A stretch of DNA of 64,000 nucleotides. Origin: Coniella vitis (lineage: Eukaryota > Ascomycota > Sordariomycetes > Diaporthales > Schizoparmaceae). Positions within the stretch are counted from its first letter, which is position 1, and every line of letters starts with the position of its first letter. Below are positions 1-11,565 of this stretch, piece by piece. The notes beneath the pieces were generated by a model that saw nothing but the letters and a program-made list of their open reading frames with translations, was not told where the DNA came from and ran no database searches. The translations under genes and the position numbers were made by a program. The DNA is taken from positions 1,116,001 to 1,180,000 of the forward strand of contig WUJK01000005.1 of assembly GCA_011317545.1 (NCBI GenBank). Direction: 5' to 3'.

Positions 1-1149
1 GCCTGGAAACTCCTGGAACAGGCCATCAAGGAGAAGGATATGGATGAGGTCAAAGAAAAGATCCAGCTCTACGTCAAGGCTCAGCCCACCATCACCTTTG
101 TCGAGCTCGAGCAGGCTCTTCGTTCCCAGGGATATAGTCTTTTCCTGATTCCCCTCGTCAAAACCAGTTTGTCCATGACCCTTACCAACATGGACCTGCA
201 GGGCAACCTCGGAAAGAAGTACACAGTCAACTACCGCTTCTCGGACAAGCCACGCCGCCCTGCCGAGAAAGAGGGCTGGCCCAAGGATCATGCAGAAGTG
301 CTTGCTCGCTTGGCTGACGCTGGTGATGTCGTCCCTAATCACCTGCCCAAGTGCAGCAATTGCAACGAACTTGGTCACATTTCCAAGAACTGCCATCAGG
401 AGAGAGTGCAGAATGCCGACCGCGCCGTGGTCAAGTGCGTTAACTGCGGCGAAGAAGGACATCGCATGCGCGACTGTAAGTCGTACTTGAGGATTCTGAT
501 TTAAGGCCAAACATTTAACCCACCTGTTTCTTTAGGCCCCGACCCTCGCCGTGACAAGAATGCTTGCAGAAACTGCCAACAGCCTGGCCATATGGCTGCC
601 GACTGTACGTATTGCACTGCTCGGAAACTTTAACGTCTCTTGCGTGAATGCATACTGACAGTCACAGGCACCGAACCCCGCTCTGCAGAAGGCGTCGAAT
701 GCCGCAAATGCAACGAGATGGGTCACTTTTCCAAAGACTGTCCCAAAGCTGGCCCTCGCGGCTGCCGCAACTGTGGTCAGGAAGGCCACATGGCCAAGGA
801 ATGCACGGAGCCTCGCAACATGGCCCTTGTTCAGTGCCGCAACTGCGATGAGATGGGCCACACCGGCAAAGAGTGTCCAAAGCCGCGTGATAGTAAGAAT
901 CCTTGCCTTGATTGGAAGCTCACTATAGAAGGGCACTAACTAGATCCACCAGTCTCACGTGTCAAGTGTTCGAACTGCCAGGAAATGGGCCATTTCAAAT
1001 CCAAGTGCCCAAATGCTCCGACCGAGGAGGATGCCTTCCAGAATGACAATGGTGGTGCTGGCTTTGGCAACGAAGGCAGCGGTGGCGACTTCGGTAGTGC
1101 CGACTGGGGAAACAAGGAGAACATTGCTGTGGGCTCTGCTGGTTGGTAG
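1..1149 (+). CDS. CnjB-like protein with seven CCHC zinc knuckles (5' partial)
   Basis: The start codon lies outside the window and the frame is open from base 1. Exons: 1-475, 536-604, 668-892, 953-1149, giving 321 residues to the TAG stop. Seven CX2CX4HX4C knuckles follow an N-terminal helical segment of about 110 residues: CSNCNELGHISKNC, CVNCGEEGHRMRDC, then five more spread over all exons. Three of the four exon junctions fall inside or beside a knuckle codon run, consistent with a repeat-built gene. The C-terminal tail after the last knuckle is Gly/Asn/Asp-rich and ends GSAGW. CCHC knuckles of this kind bind single-stranded nucleic acid. Fungal proteins with this layout are usually annotated as zinc-knuckle protein CnjB, of poorly known function. 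The family call is firm; the CnjB name is an inference from the long N-terminal segment plus seven knuckles. Confidence 0.88.
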
Positions 1150-1785
1150 ATGAGGTCCAATGACTTCGCATCTTCCTGCACTCAAGGAGTAATTGCGGCT
1201 CGTTGAAAATACCCACCATGGACGCTGATTGCCTGTTTCAGCGTTTTGATGACCTCAGTCCGACCACTTAAATCTCTTGAAATATGGCTTTCATCTTCAT
1301 CTTGCGTGGAGGGAGCAGTGGAATGGCCAGATTTTACCACGTGAGCTCTTTTTACAGTTCGAGAATGCGTTCACATGTGCATTTTCATCTGCCGATGGTC
1401 AGATACAATCAAGGTTCTGTATTTAGTTGGGAAATGGAACACAAATGTGCATCGCATTAGATCTTATTGTGAATCTCGCCAGCTTGCCAGTGATACGGTG
1501 CTGTCTCTGTCAATTGTAAACAGTCCCCACACCTCGAAAGGGAGTCCATTCGCTTGCTAGCAGGAATCCAGATATCCAATTGACATGCATCAGTGGTCGC
1601 TTCCATAGTTTACATTCGCCATGTCAAGCGCAACCAACTGGACCGAAAGAGGACCTTTCGGCGTTCAGCTCCGGCAAAAGAAGGGAGCTGAACGCTGGCT
1701 CATGGGAGGCAGGTTGCAGCTATCGTAGCAGCTCCATAGCAACAATTGTATATATCCCTCGCTCATACTCATCTTACAGCAAGGT
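1150..1785. other. Convergent intergenic region
   Basis: This is the 3' side of both flanking genes (CnjB-like on +, methyltransferase on -). Only short open frames are present and none has a recognisable motif. The sequence is AT-rich with no obvious repeat. Probably 3' UTRs and terminators. Confidence 0.6.
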
Positions 1786-2788
1786 TTATTTTGTCAATGT
1801 GCCGTATATGTGAGGAAGCAGTTTGCACGTTGGTTCATTGTCAAGCTGCGCTAAGTCGATCTTGGACCACGGCCCGGCTTCGAGGAGCGATTGGGTCGTG
1901 TTTCGACACAGATTGCAGCCTCCAATGGCAGTCGGCCAAAAGATATTGACGAAAGCTATTTATTGAGAACAGGGACGTTAGTGGGACTTTCAAGCCTTCT
2001 TGCTGCACGACGGTGCCGAGCCCGAGTACTTTGCAAACAAGGAAAATGGTAGACTCACCTTGATAATACCTCATGAATCGTCCTGTATCCCTTATTCTGA
2101 CACTGCCCTGCTTGACGTGCTCAAAGACATACCATCTTCCGCCAGGCTTGAGATAGCTGTACAGTTCACGAATATTCTTCTCTGGCTCGGGAACCCCGCA
2201 CAAACAGAGGATCGAAACAATACAGTCGACGCTCTCGCGCTGGACACGCCCACTGGACGCCAAGTCCTCGATGCCTACGGGCACAATCTCGTAGCGGTCA
2301 GTGAGTCCTGCCTCCGCGACACGACGGCGCAGTTCTGCGTGGTGCGAGGCATTGGGTTCGACACCGTAGACTTGCGAAATGGTGGGCGATAAGGCTGGGT
2401 GGGCAAACACCGACGCCCAGATGCCTATCCCGGGACCGATTTCCATAACGACGCCGCTCACGCGCTCGTTGCCGCTGCTGGCGGCCGTGTCCTTGTCGTT
2501 GTCGGCAGCGGTGACCTCAGGGAGGACGCGGCCAGCACTTACGCGTCCTTCAAGCAGAGGGACGACGCGCTTCTCAACGTTGATGCGAACATTGGGGCCT
2601 GCGTAACTCCAGAAGCGACCGAACCAGACCTCTTGCAGGCGCGAAGGGGAGAGGAGGGTAGAGAAATCGCCGGCGAGGAGCAGGGAGAGGATGGCGCCTG
2701 GGAGGCAGCTAAGGGACAGGAACAGGAAGGCCCACGGGTCGATGAGCAAGATCAGGCCTTGCTTGATGTCAGCGAAAGAGGGCGCCAT
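1786..2788 (-). CDS. Membrane-anchored SAM-dependent methyltransferase (METTL7/UbiE-like)
   Basis: Two exons on the minus strand, 2788-2059 and 1955-1786, encode 299 residues. The intron (2058-1956) has a GTGAGT donor and AATAG acceptor; splicing restores the frame QAFVNIFWP and a natural C-terminus. The start MAPSFADIKQ is preferred over an in-frame ATG 43 codons upstream because the upstream part has no family character. A hydrophobic N-terminal segment (about residues 12-36) is followed by the SAM-binding motif I EIGPGIGIW, an acidic motif II (YGVEPN) and a post-motif LKPGGRWYVFEHV. This is the class I Rossmann methyltransferase layout seen in METTL7/UbiE-like proteins, which are often ER or lipid-droplet associated. 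Substrate cannot be told from sequence. Confidence 0.82.
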
Positions 2789-3932
2789 GATGGGAAGAAT
2801 GCGATCAGTCCAAGAGAGAGTAGGGCAGCGACTCGAGTCGACAGAGTGAGAGAGGATGACGTGTAGATGGAGGTAATGGCGGCCTGTTGTTGGTATGATG
2901 GAGGGCGGTGGGCACAAGCATATAACAAAATGGGCCGAGTGGTTGTGCGATATGAGTCACAATAGTAGCTGAGAAGCCAGTCAGTAAGATGTGAAGACGA
3001 GGAGAATAAACGGTAGGTTTGCCTCTCACAACTCAACTTGCCTGGACCTTTTATACTCGTCCACCAGTAGTAGCGTAGGATGTGGAGGGCTTGCTGCACG
3101 AGTGTGGGCGTATCTTATTCGTCAATCAGCATCATGTGATGACCCCCTGGGGTATCAGTCTCAAGCCAGGGAGTTGATATCAATAGTGATTATGTCCTGT
3201 GTGGCTCTCGTGGTATGTAACGGCAAAAGGCCGCGGTCCATGCTTGGACGAGAAATATAAAGGAATTGTTAGTCCAGCCTCCGGGGTCGGCATTGATCCA
3301 GACCGGGTCCTTCGGGTTCTGCCTGACTGGGTCTGTCTGCTTCCATTCAATCCTATGCGCACCCACATCAGCAGCCGTCGAAGGAGACACCACTTACTAG
3401 CCTTGAGCATCTTCACTTTCAGCCCGTCCATGAATTTCAGAGTTTAAGATTTCCAAGAATGAGAGAAGCTTATTGCGCAACATAGCAGATTATCACACGA
3501 CAGAGTTGCAGACAGGCTGCATCAGCACAAGAAGGAAGTATCAATTGAACGCACACAACCTATCTGGACGCCTTCAACACAAGTTCAAAGATCGATCCAT
3601 GGATCACTGTCGCCTGCGAGTCTTCCTGCTCCTGCAAGTGCGCACGAGTTAGACAATGTTCAAGGCGTATAGTTATGGAGGGAGGGTGCTTACTGCAATT
3701 TCAATCCCAATTCTAACCCAAGGCGTAGGCCTTCACATCGCGACGTTCCAGAACCCTTCTCCTTACTGCTGCGTGCCGGTGGATCTAGGCACGAGCTGCT
3801 GCAAGTGCGTATACCCATTCTCGCCCGGTATCGGTACTGTTGCTGACTGCCAAGGCGTTCTTCGCTGGTCCACTTGTCACTGATCGGGCAGATTCGAAGC
3901 AGCGCGTCGTACCAACAGCTAGCAAGGCTGGA
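2789..3932. other. Intergenic region with a small Cys-rich open frame
   Basis: Between two minus-strand genes. It should hold the methyltransferase promoter (right of 2788) and the 3' end of the next gene. A 75-codon plus-strand frame at 3656-3883 has paired cysteines (YCCV...SCCKC) and intron-like boundaries nearby, but no signal peptide or convincing start, so it is not called as a gene. Confidence 0.5.
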
Positions 3933-5891
3933 TCAAGGATAGTTACCCATATACGCTTCTGGCTGCGTGTAATCGGCGTTTGAGAAAGATGTCAAATCCA
4001 TGTCCTGGCTAGCCTGTTGGTGCGTGTTTGGTCCGGCCTGATGGTGCATGGTCAGATCAACCTGCTCAGAAGGGGCTTGGAGAACAGGCAGCTGGCTCAT
4101 GTCAAATCCAAAATGCTGAGCGCCAGCTCCGGTGACAGGCCACTGGGCGTTCGTGACATCATGCTGCTGGTACATGGGTTCAGGGAGTGGGGTTTGACCG
4201 CTGTCAACGCCGACCATCTCAAAGTCTAGACCTTCCCAAATGTCGTTGAGGATCTCTTCATCAAGAGTGCCACCCATCTGGACATCGTTGGCAGAAGAAC
4301 TCTCGCCTAGGCTGGCGGGACGGACCGCGTCGTTGGGAGCAGAAAAGATCTGATCCATATTGGCAGCAGGAGTCGGAACGATGCTTGCAGAAGAAATCTG
4401 GCCTAGGCTGGCAGGACGGACCGCGTCGTTGGGAGCAGCAAAGACCTGATCCATATTGGCAGCAGGAGTCGGAACGATGCTTGCAGAAGAACTCTGGCCT
4501 AGGCTGGCAGGATGGACCGCGCCGTTGGGAGCAGAAAAGACCTGATCCATATTGGCAGTAGGAGTCGGAATGATGCTTGCAGAACTCTCGCTCTTGTGAG
4601 CAGAAGTACTTTTCCTCTTTCTCTTACCACCAGAAGAAGCCTTCTTTTTACAAGCAGAAGAACTCTGAGCTATGCTGACAGCAGCGCTCTGGTCACCCGT
4701 CGCAGAAGAGCTTTGGCCCACGGGGGCAGAAGAACTCTGGCCCTCGATGGCAGGACGCACTTGGCCGTCGGAAGCCTGGCACTTCTGTACACCTAGGCTG
4801 TATTGTTTGATGGAGTTGATAATCTGCAGATGTTCCAGCTGCAGCTGGCGAAGCGTCTCGACATCAAGCGGGGGGCGAGCCTGAACCAGACTGTTGAATC
4901 GGTTGAAGGCGTGATGCACCTCAATCATGGCCCGTATCAATGTCTCACCAGTAGTGAACACTCCCTGGGCCCCCAGTCGTTGAACAAATGGCGCTGCCGC
5001 GTGCGTCGGATGGATATGGACTGCGAAATCTTTGGACTTCGAAGGATCTTTGATCTTCCCCCCCTCAGTTTGGGGCTGGGTGCCGTCGTCCTTGGCTTCA
5101 ATGTTTGTGTTTTCAACATGTCTACCTTCGTCGGTGGTTTGCACCTGCTCAGCAGACTTTTCGGCCTTTCTGCTCTTGTCGAGTTTTGACTTGACCTTCT
5201 TCCATTGGTCGCTGGCCTTCTTGTACATTTCTTCGGCCTGGACCCCAAAACGGTTAGCAATCTCAAATTGGGCTTGAGCTCGCCTTTGCGACGAGAGATA
5301 CTCACCTTCTGAAACTTCAGTTGGAGCATTCGCAGCTGGTCCTCCGTTTGGATATCGGGCTCCGTGCTTGACTTGAGCTTAAATATCTCGAATCTAATGT
5401 CGCCCAGCTTCAGAGCCGCGATCACCATACTTGTGCCAATTGGCCGAAGCTCAGCGATAGGCTTGACAGATGAATTAGTGTTCATCCTGCACTAGAAGAC
5501 TAACACGGTAGATATCCGCGTCTCAGGAATGGGGGAAACTAACAAGATTGCAGGGTATCGATGTGCCTGTGTGCGACGCACTGCAGTTATCACATTTTTT
5601 CCGATCGAGACCCTTGATGAAAGTGCAACGCCTGCTAGGGTCGGAAGCCAGACTGTTCAAGCAGTGGGCACACCAGTCAAGGGTTATGAATTGGGAGGCT
5701 CCTGGTAGAGGCAAGACTTGACCGTCAATGCGGATGAATCGAATGGTTCTGAGTTTGAATTGCGCCTCCCCGCTCGCCTTTGCCTTCTTGGACTTATCGG
5801 GAACCACGACCGTTTCCTCAACGATTTCGGCGGCGTGACGGGCGTAAGTCGGAGTGTTCAAACCAGGCTGGGAATCAGGACTGGAAGACAT
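3933..5891 (-). CDS. Orphan 612-aa protein with N-terminal six-Cys cluster and 32-aa tandem repeats
   Basis: Three minus-strand exons, 5891-5544, 5491-5306 and 5237-3933, join in frame across two short introns (52 and 68 nt, donors GTTAGT and GTGAGT). The start ATG at 5891 opens MSSSPDSQPG; a longer in-frame reading upstream looks like UTR. Residues 74-114 hold a C-X2-C-X11-C-X10-C-X2-C-X10-C cluster that could bind zinc. A Lys-rich helical region (AEEMYKKASDQWKKVKSKL) follows near residue 180. About residues 345-445 contain three 32-residue repeats with the core PTPAANMDQ and APNDAVRPASLG. The C-terminus is Gln/Met-rich and acidic with QHFGFDMSQLP. It resembles fungal-specific putative regulatory proteins with a zinc-like head and a disordered activation-like tail, but I do not recognise a named family. 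Function unknown. Confidence 0.75.
4291..4590 (-). repeat. Coding minisatellite, about 3 copies of a 96-bp unit
   Basis: The word GGCTGGC(A/G)GGA recurs with start points 96 bp apart (about 4310, 4406 and 4502). Each unit encodes 32 residues around the core PTPAANMDQ...APNDAVRPASLG. The unit is a multiple of three, so copy changes keep the reading frame of the host gene. Units two and three are nearly identical at DNA level, which suggests recent duplication. Confidence 0.85.
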
Positions 5892-6928
5892 GATGATCAA
5901 AGGGCTCTTTAGAGGCAGAGAACCTTTGATTGTGTGGGGTTTTGGAGTGAAAGTCAAATGAACTGAAGAAGGTGTCAGGGAGAGGTAACTGCTCCTCAAA
6001 CACCCATGGGTTGAGAGGAAGTGCAAAGGAAGAGGAGCTGAGGGTGGACTGGCAGCTCCCAAGGAGGCTGTTGGCTCTGGGAAGGCTCTTTAGAAGAGCG
6101 GTTCAAGGTTGAAGAACGACGAGCTTGGCAATAGCCTCCGGTGATTCACCCAGGGCAATTTCCATCAACAGGCGACGAGAGAAGGGAGGTGGTAGAACGA
6201 CGCCAATACTCATGAGCAGTATTACTCTGCCAGTTGAGCAATGACATGTGACAAAGCCAACCATTGTTGTACTGTGGCCCGGCGAAGAGAGCAAGCCACC
6301 AGAAATGGTAGGCCAGGGCGAGGTATTAGGAAGCTGGATTGTTATGGAAGTCACAGATCAACATCATCGTTCACTCACTGTACAGACTAGTTTGAGGCTG
6401 TCAAGAGCAATGAACCTCTTGGCTGTGGAGTTCATAGCATCTGGACATACTCATCACCATGAAAGGCGTTGGAGAATGCATGCCTTTCCATCCACTAATC
6501 AGTCTTGGTTGATATGGCGACAAATGAATTGGAACAAGGAGGGTGATATGATGCTGATAGGCTCCCATCATAGACTGATTTCCTGGAGCTGCCCCGAAGC
6601 AAAGAGCATATTAACCAATACAGGGTGGACGAGCAAGTGAGCGTATATCGCCTGGGCATGGTCTGGAATGGCCCAATTTGGCAAATCGAGCAGATCAGGG
6701 CCCTGATTGTTCAAGGCCCCAGAAGAGATGCCACCCTTGCCAGGTACGGAAGGACGGCATGGTAAGTTGGGTGTTTTCATGAAGATAAGAAATGCTTCTT
6801 GATCTTCAAGTGGTATATTAGTGCTGACTCGTTACAGAGAAGATGTTGAACACCGAGATAAAAAGCACTGCTCTGGTGCTGGAAAAGCTGAGGCTCTGGA
6901 ATATCAGGAAACCATTCACGTACAGTTG

Positions 6929-6956
6929 ACACACAGACACACACACACACACACAC
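6929..6956. repeat. AC dinucleotide microsatellite
   Basis: About 13 units of AC with a single AG interruption, in non-coding DNA. Confidence 0.9.
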
Positions 6957-7552
6957 GGAAATATTGGCGTCCGCGCGTTGATTCAAGAAAGGGTTTCGCC
7001 TTGCTCCATGCGGAAATCATCAAGATATTCCAGGACTCCTTCACAAGCACCAGGGCACGTCTTCAGCCTTGTATGGTTGCCGAGTCTTGCAGGCTGCACG
7101 ATTTTTCCAAGGCGCATGCGCACAGCGCTGGCAGCAAGGCGTCAGGAAAGTCCCTGATGATCCCAAGGCCGTAAAAGGTATGAGACATGGCTTTATCGCA
7201 CATAGACGAACAGAAGAAAACATACGGAAGACCTCCCCGCCTACTTGGGATGTCAACTCTGATTGTCTGTCCTTCTGATAGCCGCGGAAAGGAAAGACGC
7301 AGACAGCCAGGTTGGCCCAGGGTTAGGGGTCGACGACTCCCTCGTCTACATGGCACGGTGCAGATTTGCATTACGTATACATAGTAGTACCTCCTACTTT
7401 TACCGAGGTTCCAGGCACCGGCCATTTTGGGACGTTTTGGTGCTGGGGCCCGATAACTGTGTACTATGTAGGACTGAAAGATGCAGCTACCCATGTCGAA
7501 AATGCCCATCGCCAGGCCATCAGGTATTTGAGAAAGCGCGATGAGCCTGTTT

Positions 7553-7568
7553 TGCTACCTAGGTAGCA
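7553..7568. repeat. 16-bp perfect palindrome TGCTACCTAGGTAGCA
   Basis: Fully self-complementary around the CCTAGG core. A related CTAGGTAG word follows about 70 bp downstream, and TACCTAGGTA occurs again near the right end of the window (about 63960). Confidence 0.85.
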
Positions 7569-7973
7569 CTGGATGTTCACACCAACACAATTGCTACACA
7601 TTCAAGCCTGCCCTGCCTGCGTACAGGGTACCAAGTTAGCTAGGTAGTACTCGTTCTTTACAACGCCGCTGCACAATACTATTATGTAGAGGCAGGAAAG
7701 AAAGACACAGCAAGGGATGGATGGCGCGAGAGCGAACGAACCACGAATATTAAATGCTTGAGAGACATGCCCCACTTTTTGACATTCTTCAACCATCAAA
7801 CTCTCGAATATCATCACCGTCTTCTTCTTGCCCTCAACCAGCTGCCTGCCGAGCTGTCGGTCACCATAATTCAGCTTCTCAGAGCTCCATCTATCAGAGT
7901 ACCCACTTGACGGGAATTAGGCAGCGTTCGATCGAGCACACGGAGCCACTTGACCTAAACGTAGTCGGCGACG

Positions 7974-9134
7974 ATGGGGCTGTTCGATGAGAATCCGTTC
8001 ACGGTGTTGGCGGGCCTCTTCACCCAAGTCTTCCCGAGCAAGTCAAACTTCACCGAGAAAGACATTGGTGACTTGGAGGGCAAGGTGAGCATAAATCGGC
8101 TGCCGTTCGACCCCAATGCTTCACTCGGAGCTATTAACTGACCACAAGCGACATATATAGGTATACATTGTCACCGGCGCAAATACAGGCGTCGGCAAGC
8201 ATGTGGCCAAAATCCTCTACTCCAAGAACGCCAGAGTCTATTGTGCGGCTCGCTCAGAGGCGAAGGCTGCCGCGGCTATAGAAGATATCCGAGCAGAAGT
8301 GACGGGGTCGCGCGGTGAACTGATCTTCCTAAAGCTGGATCTCGCAGACTTGAGCACAATCCGGGCCTCTGCGGACCAGTTCCTTGCAAGAGAGGACAAG
8401 CTGCATGTGCTCTTCAACAATGCTGGCGTCATGTACCCACCGGACGGGTCCAAGACCGAGCAAGGCTACGAGTTGCAATTAGGTGTCAATAACCTTGGCC
8501 CATTTTTGTTTACAAAACTGCTTACACCGACACTTGTTCGCACCGCTAGAGCAGAGGGCCCCTCCAGTGTGCGAGTTGTTTGGGTTGCGTCCATGGCCGC
8601 TGAGGTTTTGGCCGTCATCCAGGGGGGTATAGACTTATCCAATCTGGACTGCCATATCAACCAAGGCCAGTGGATCAAGTATGGAGTGTCCAAAGCCGGT
8701 AACTACTACCAAGGCGTGGAATTTGCGCGGCGGCACAAGGAGGATGGCATTGTAAGTGTGCCATTGAACCCCGGAAATTTGGATTCCGAACTTTGGCGCG
8801 GGCTGCCTCGCATTGCCGCGAAATTCGTTAGGTGGTTGTTCTTAAGCCCAAGTGTGTACGGGGCATACACGGAGCTGTTTGCCGGACTCTCGCATGACGT
8901 GACAATCGAGAGGTCAGGTGATTGGGGTAAGCCTTTTCTTCCAGCTTTCCTGGGAATACAATCCACGAGAGTGCGTTGCTGACCAGAGCCATGTTTTCAG
9001 TGATTCCCTGGGGTCGATTTGCAAAACCTCGAGCAGGCCTGCTTCAAGCGGCCAAGTCAACCTCCGAAGGAGGTAATGCGAAGGCAGAGAGGTTTTGGGA
9101 ATGGCAAGAGGAACAGGTGCGGCCATTTCTGTAG
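7974..9134 (+). CDS. Short-chain dehydrogenase, retinol dehydrogenase/protochlorophyllide reductase-like
   Basis: Three exons, 7974-8084, 8161-8926 and 9001-9134, encode 336 residues. The intron after residue 37 sits directly before the nucleotide-binding beta strand VYIVTGANTGVGK, the classical SDR TGxxxGxG motif for NAD(P)H. NNAGVM (structural NNAG) follows, then the catalytic Ser in VASMAAE and the catalytic YGVSK (YxxxK). The N-terminal 37 residues (PFTVLAGLFTQVFPSKSNF) resemble the short hydrophobic leader of fungal 'light-induced alcohol dehydrogenase' type SDRs, suggesting membrane association. Length and motif order fit the extended end of classical SDRs. Substrate unknown; related enzymes reduce carbonyls on lipids, retinoids or steroids. 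It stands alone, not in a cluster. Confidence 0.9.
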
Positions 9135-9716
9135 GGCTGTGTTGAGAATGGAACTACCTGTTAAGTGAAAGATATGCATAGCGCTAGGGTGATGGTTGAT
9201 AGGCCTGTCTTGGGAACTTTGGTGGACGGGCTTTGCCCACGATTATTGATTGCACCATTAATTTTTGCGCTTCGAGATGTTTGAGGACAGAAGAGCCAGT
9301 GTATAGACAAGCCACTTTTATTTTTTGAGATTGTATATTCATAGGGCTTTTGACTGACTGATACCACCGAGGGTTCAAGAGACGGCAGGTCGAGGACTGT
9401 GATGTCTCGGCTTGCAAGGCTCTTCATTGTACAAATCTGCGGCACAATAACTCGATTTGGGTTTTGTCCAGGTGATACAGCAGATAGCCTATTTTGGCAG
9501 ACAGGAACTGGTGAGAAAAGCTGGACAACCTATTAGCTGACAATATGAACGTGTCAGCCACCATATGGGAAGGATATATATATATATATACTGTATTATT
9601 ACGAAGTTCTGGTGTGCTTTCCTTGGAGGCACTGGTCTCGTTGACGATGGGGACAAAATACGAATAGAAGCGTGTCTAACGGCCGTAAATCTCAGAGCCA
9701 AGTACTGAAAATGAAA

Positions 9717-9760
9717 CACGCACACGCACACGCACACGCACACGCACACACGCACACACG
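9717..9760. repeat. CACACG hexanucleotide microsatellite
   Basis: About seven units of CACACG, with CACA slips near the right end. Non-coding. Confidence 0.9.
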
Positions 9761-10765
9761 AGAAGAAAGCGTATTGACAAAAGTTCATGCCCAAAACTAT
9801 GTTGATACATAATGTGTTGCTATTGTTGTTGTACAAATCTTGGTTCAGGCCACGCCATCAGCCCAGGGCAGTCAAGGGATTGCATAGCTCGAGTGCTTCG
9901 AAGTGGTTGCAGGGGGCTGCCCCACCTTCCCGATCCAGCAGGGATGGGAAAGTGGTAGTTACTGAATTGGCGAATGAAACGCGCTTTCGCCCACCTCCAT
10001 AACCACCGCGTGAGGTGCTTGTGACAGCAGAAAAGCCGCAAGCGAAAGCACAACGGCGGGTGTTTGACAGCGGGAACGATCTTCTCTTCTAAGATCTCAG
10101 TTGCTGACTACCTAAGTGAGGCGGCGAGGCTGCACAAGATGCACGCAGATTAGTAGAGGATAATTTTAAAAAAAAGTGTGCGTCTCGATGTTCAACCCAG
10201 CAGTACAGCTGCCATCCCTGCAGAAAGCTGCAGGCCGGGGCACATTTTCGCATGCTTCCGTTGTCCAAAACGGCCTGGTCCTTGCTCTCCTGCTTTCCTC
10301 CTCTTGGTAGGATTGGTACTCTGTCATAGTGTACATGGTACAATTTTAGTGGTATCTTCATAGAGCATAATGTCAAGGGAGGTCCAAGTATATCTCATGT
10401 TGCCACGGGCTATGATACGACAGCGTCCAAGTCTTCAATCTCTCCTATACTCTATTGTATCTAGGGAATGATAAATCAATACACTTGCACTCAATCTTCC
10501 TTTGCTGCTGGATTGTGCCGTATCGCATCGTACGCGTGCCTGTCGTCACCTGCGTCTTATTTGCATGCTGCTGCATCCACCCGAAGGCATCAAGCGCAAC
10601 CTCCCCTTTCGCCTCCCCACCTTGAGCCCTGGCTGCATGCTAATCTCTAATCTCTGCCCATACTCTTCTCCCCTTCCCCTCTTTCCGCTGCTCCTGACTG
10701 AGACACTGGCAGTCGATTGGACCGGCACGACTGTACTATACTATGTGGCAGTTCACACTACTGTG

Positions 10766-10781
10766 TACTATGTACATAGTA
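10766..10781. repeat. Perfect palindrome TACTATGTACATAGTA
   Basis: Two inverted copies of the dispersed octamer ACTATGTA overlap by two bases to form a 16-bp self-complementary site. Confidence 0.9.
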
Positions 10782-11565
10782 TGTACCGTGCAATCCAGGT
10801 GAACCAGAGAGCTTGCTAGCCTGCCCAAAGGCCGAGGCCCGTTTACGATGTATTGCCAGATTGCTTTGCCCTGGCTTCGTATCCGACGCTTGCCTGTCGC
10901 ACACAGGTGCGGAGGTCAAAAGAAATCTCGCTGCAGACTCCTGCTTCCCTTTGGATATTCTCGAGTGTGGCCGCTGGCTTGATCGCGACTGCTCTGAATT
11001 TTCTTGCTGTTGCATTGGGTCGATGGCTTCCAGGGTCAACAGTCGGGTCTCAGGCGCACACCTTATTTGATATCACGCATCAAACCGCCGTAACCAACAA
11101 AGAACTGGCCGTGCGTGGCGGTTCACCATGAAACTACATAGTCGTCATGAATTGAAATGTGCCTTGAAGTGCCAATGTTGTGCCTGCAAAGTGTTGTGCT
11201 TGATATGATGAGCACCACTAGTCGCGGCGCCCGCCACCGCGGACAACGGACTTCGTCCTCGCCCTTCCACTGTATGCTATGTACAAGTAGGCAGATGGCA
11301 GGCTTCTCTACGCAAGCGGATGAAAAATCGGCTGCTGTGTGACCCACTTTTATAACTTAGGTAGCCAAAGGCAACGTCGCCCCACCTAGTGGGAACTCCA
11401 CCTTCCCAACTTTTTATCTTTTCCTGCCTGGTTGCACGTTTGCATTCCACAGAAATCGCAACCTCACAACACTACCGTACAACAACGCTGACTTCTCGAG
11501 CTGGAAAAGCATTCACAACACTCTGAATTCTTTGTCAAGGCTTCTCTACCCAACACAAATTCACC

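Larger units (their letters stand above)
5892..7973. other. Intergenic region, divergent promoters
   Basis: It separates the minus-strand orphan gene from the plus-strand SDR gene, so both promoters should be here. Open frames near 6103-6780 and 7041-7566 have no motif and overlap one another on both strands. It contains an AC microsatellite (6929-6956), a 16-bp perfect palindrome TGCTACCTAGGTAGCA (7553-7568) and two copies of the dispersed octamer (7378-7385 and 7463-7470). Confidence 0.6.
9135..11565. other. Intergenic region with microsatellites
   Basis: About 2.4 kb without a convincing gene. It contains an AT repeat (9574-9590), a CACACG hexamer repeat (9717-9760) and a perfect 16-bp palindrome TACTATGTACATAGTA (10766-10781). 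The part just left of 11566 should be the promoter and leader of the CCHC gene; CT-rich tracts and a CCTTCCCAACTTTTTATC stretch lie about 130-170 bp upstream of the ATG. Confidence 0.6.

Noticed and set aside
2000..2866. Plus-strand frames of 130 and 155 codons
   Set aside because: Antisense to the methyltransferase, which has clear SAM-binding motifs.
6103..6780. Possible small genes on both strands
   Set aside because: Overlapping frames of 70-130 codons without motif or start context.
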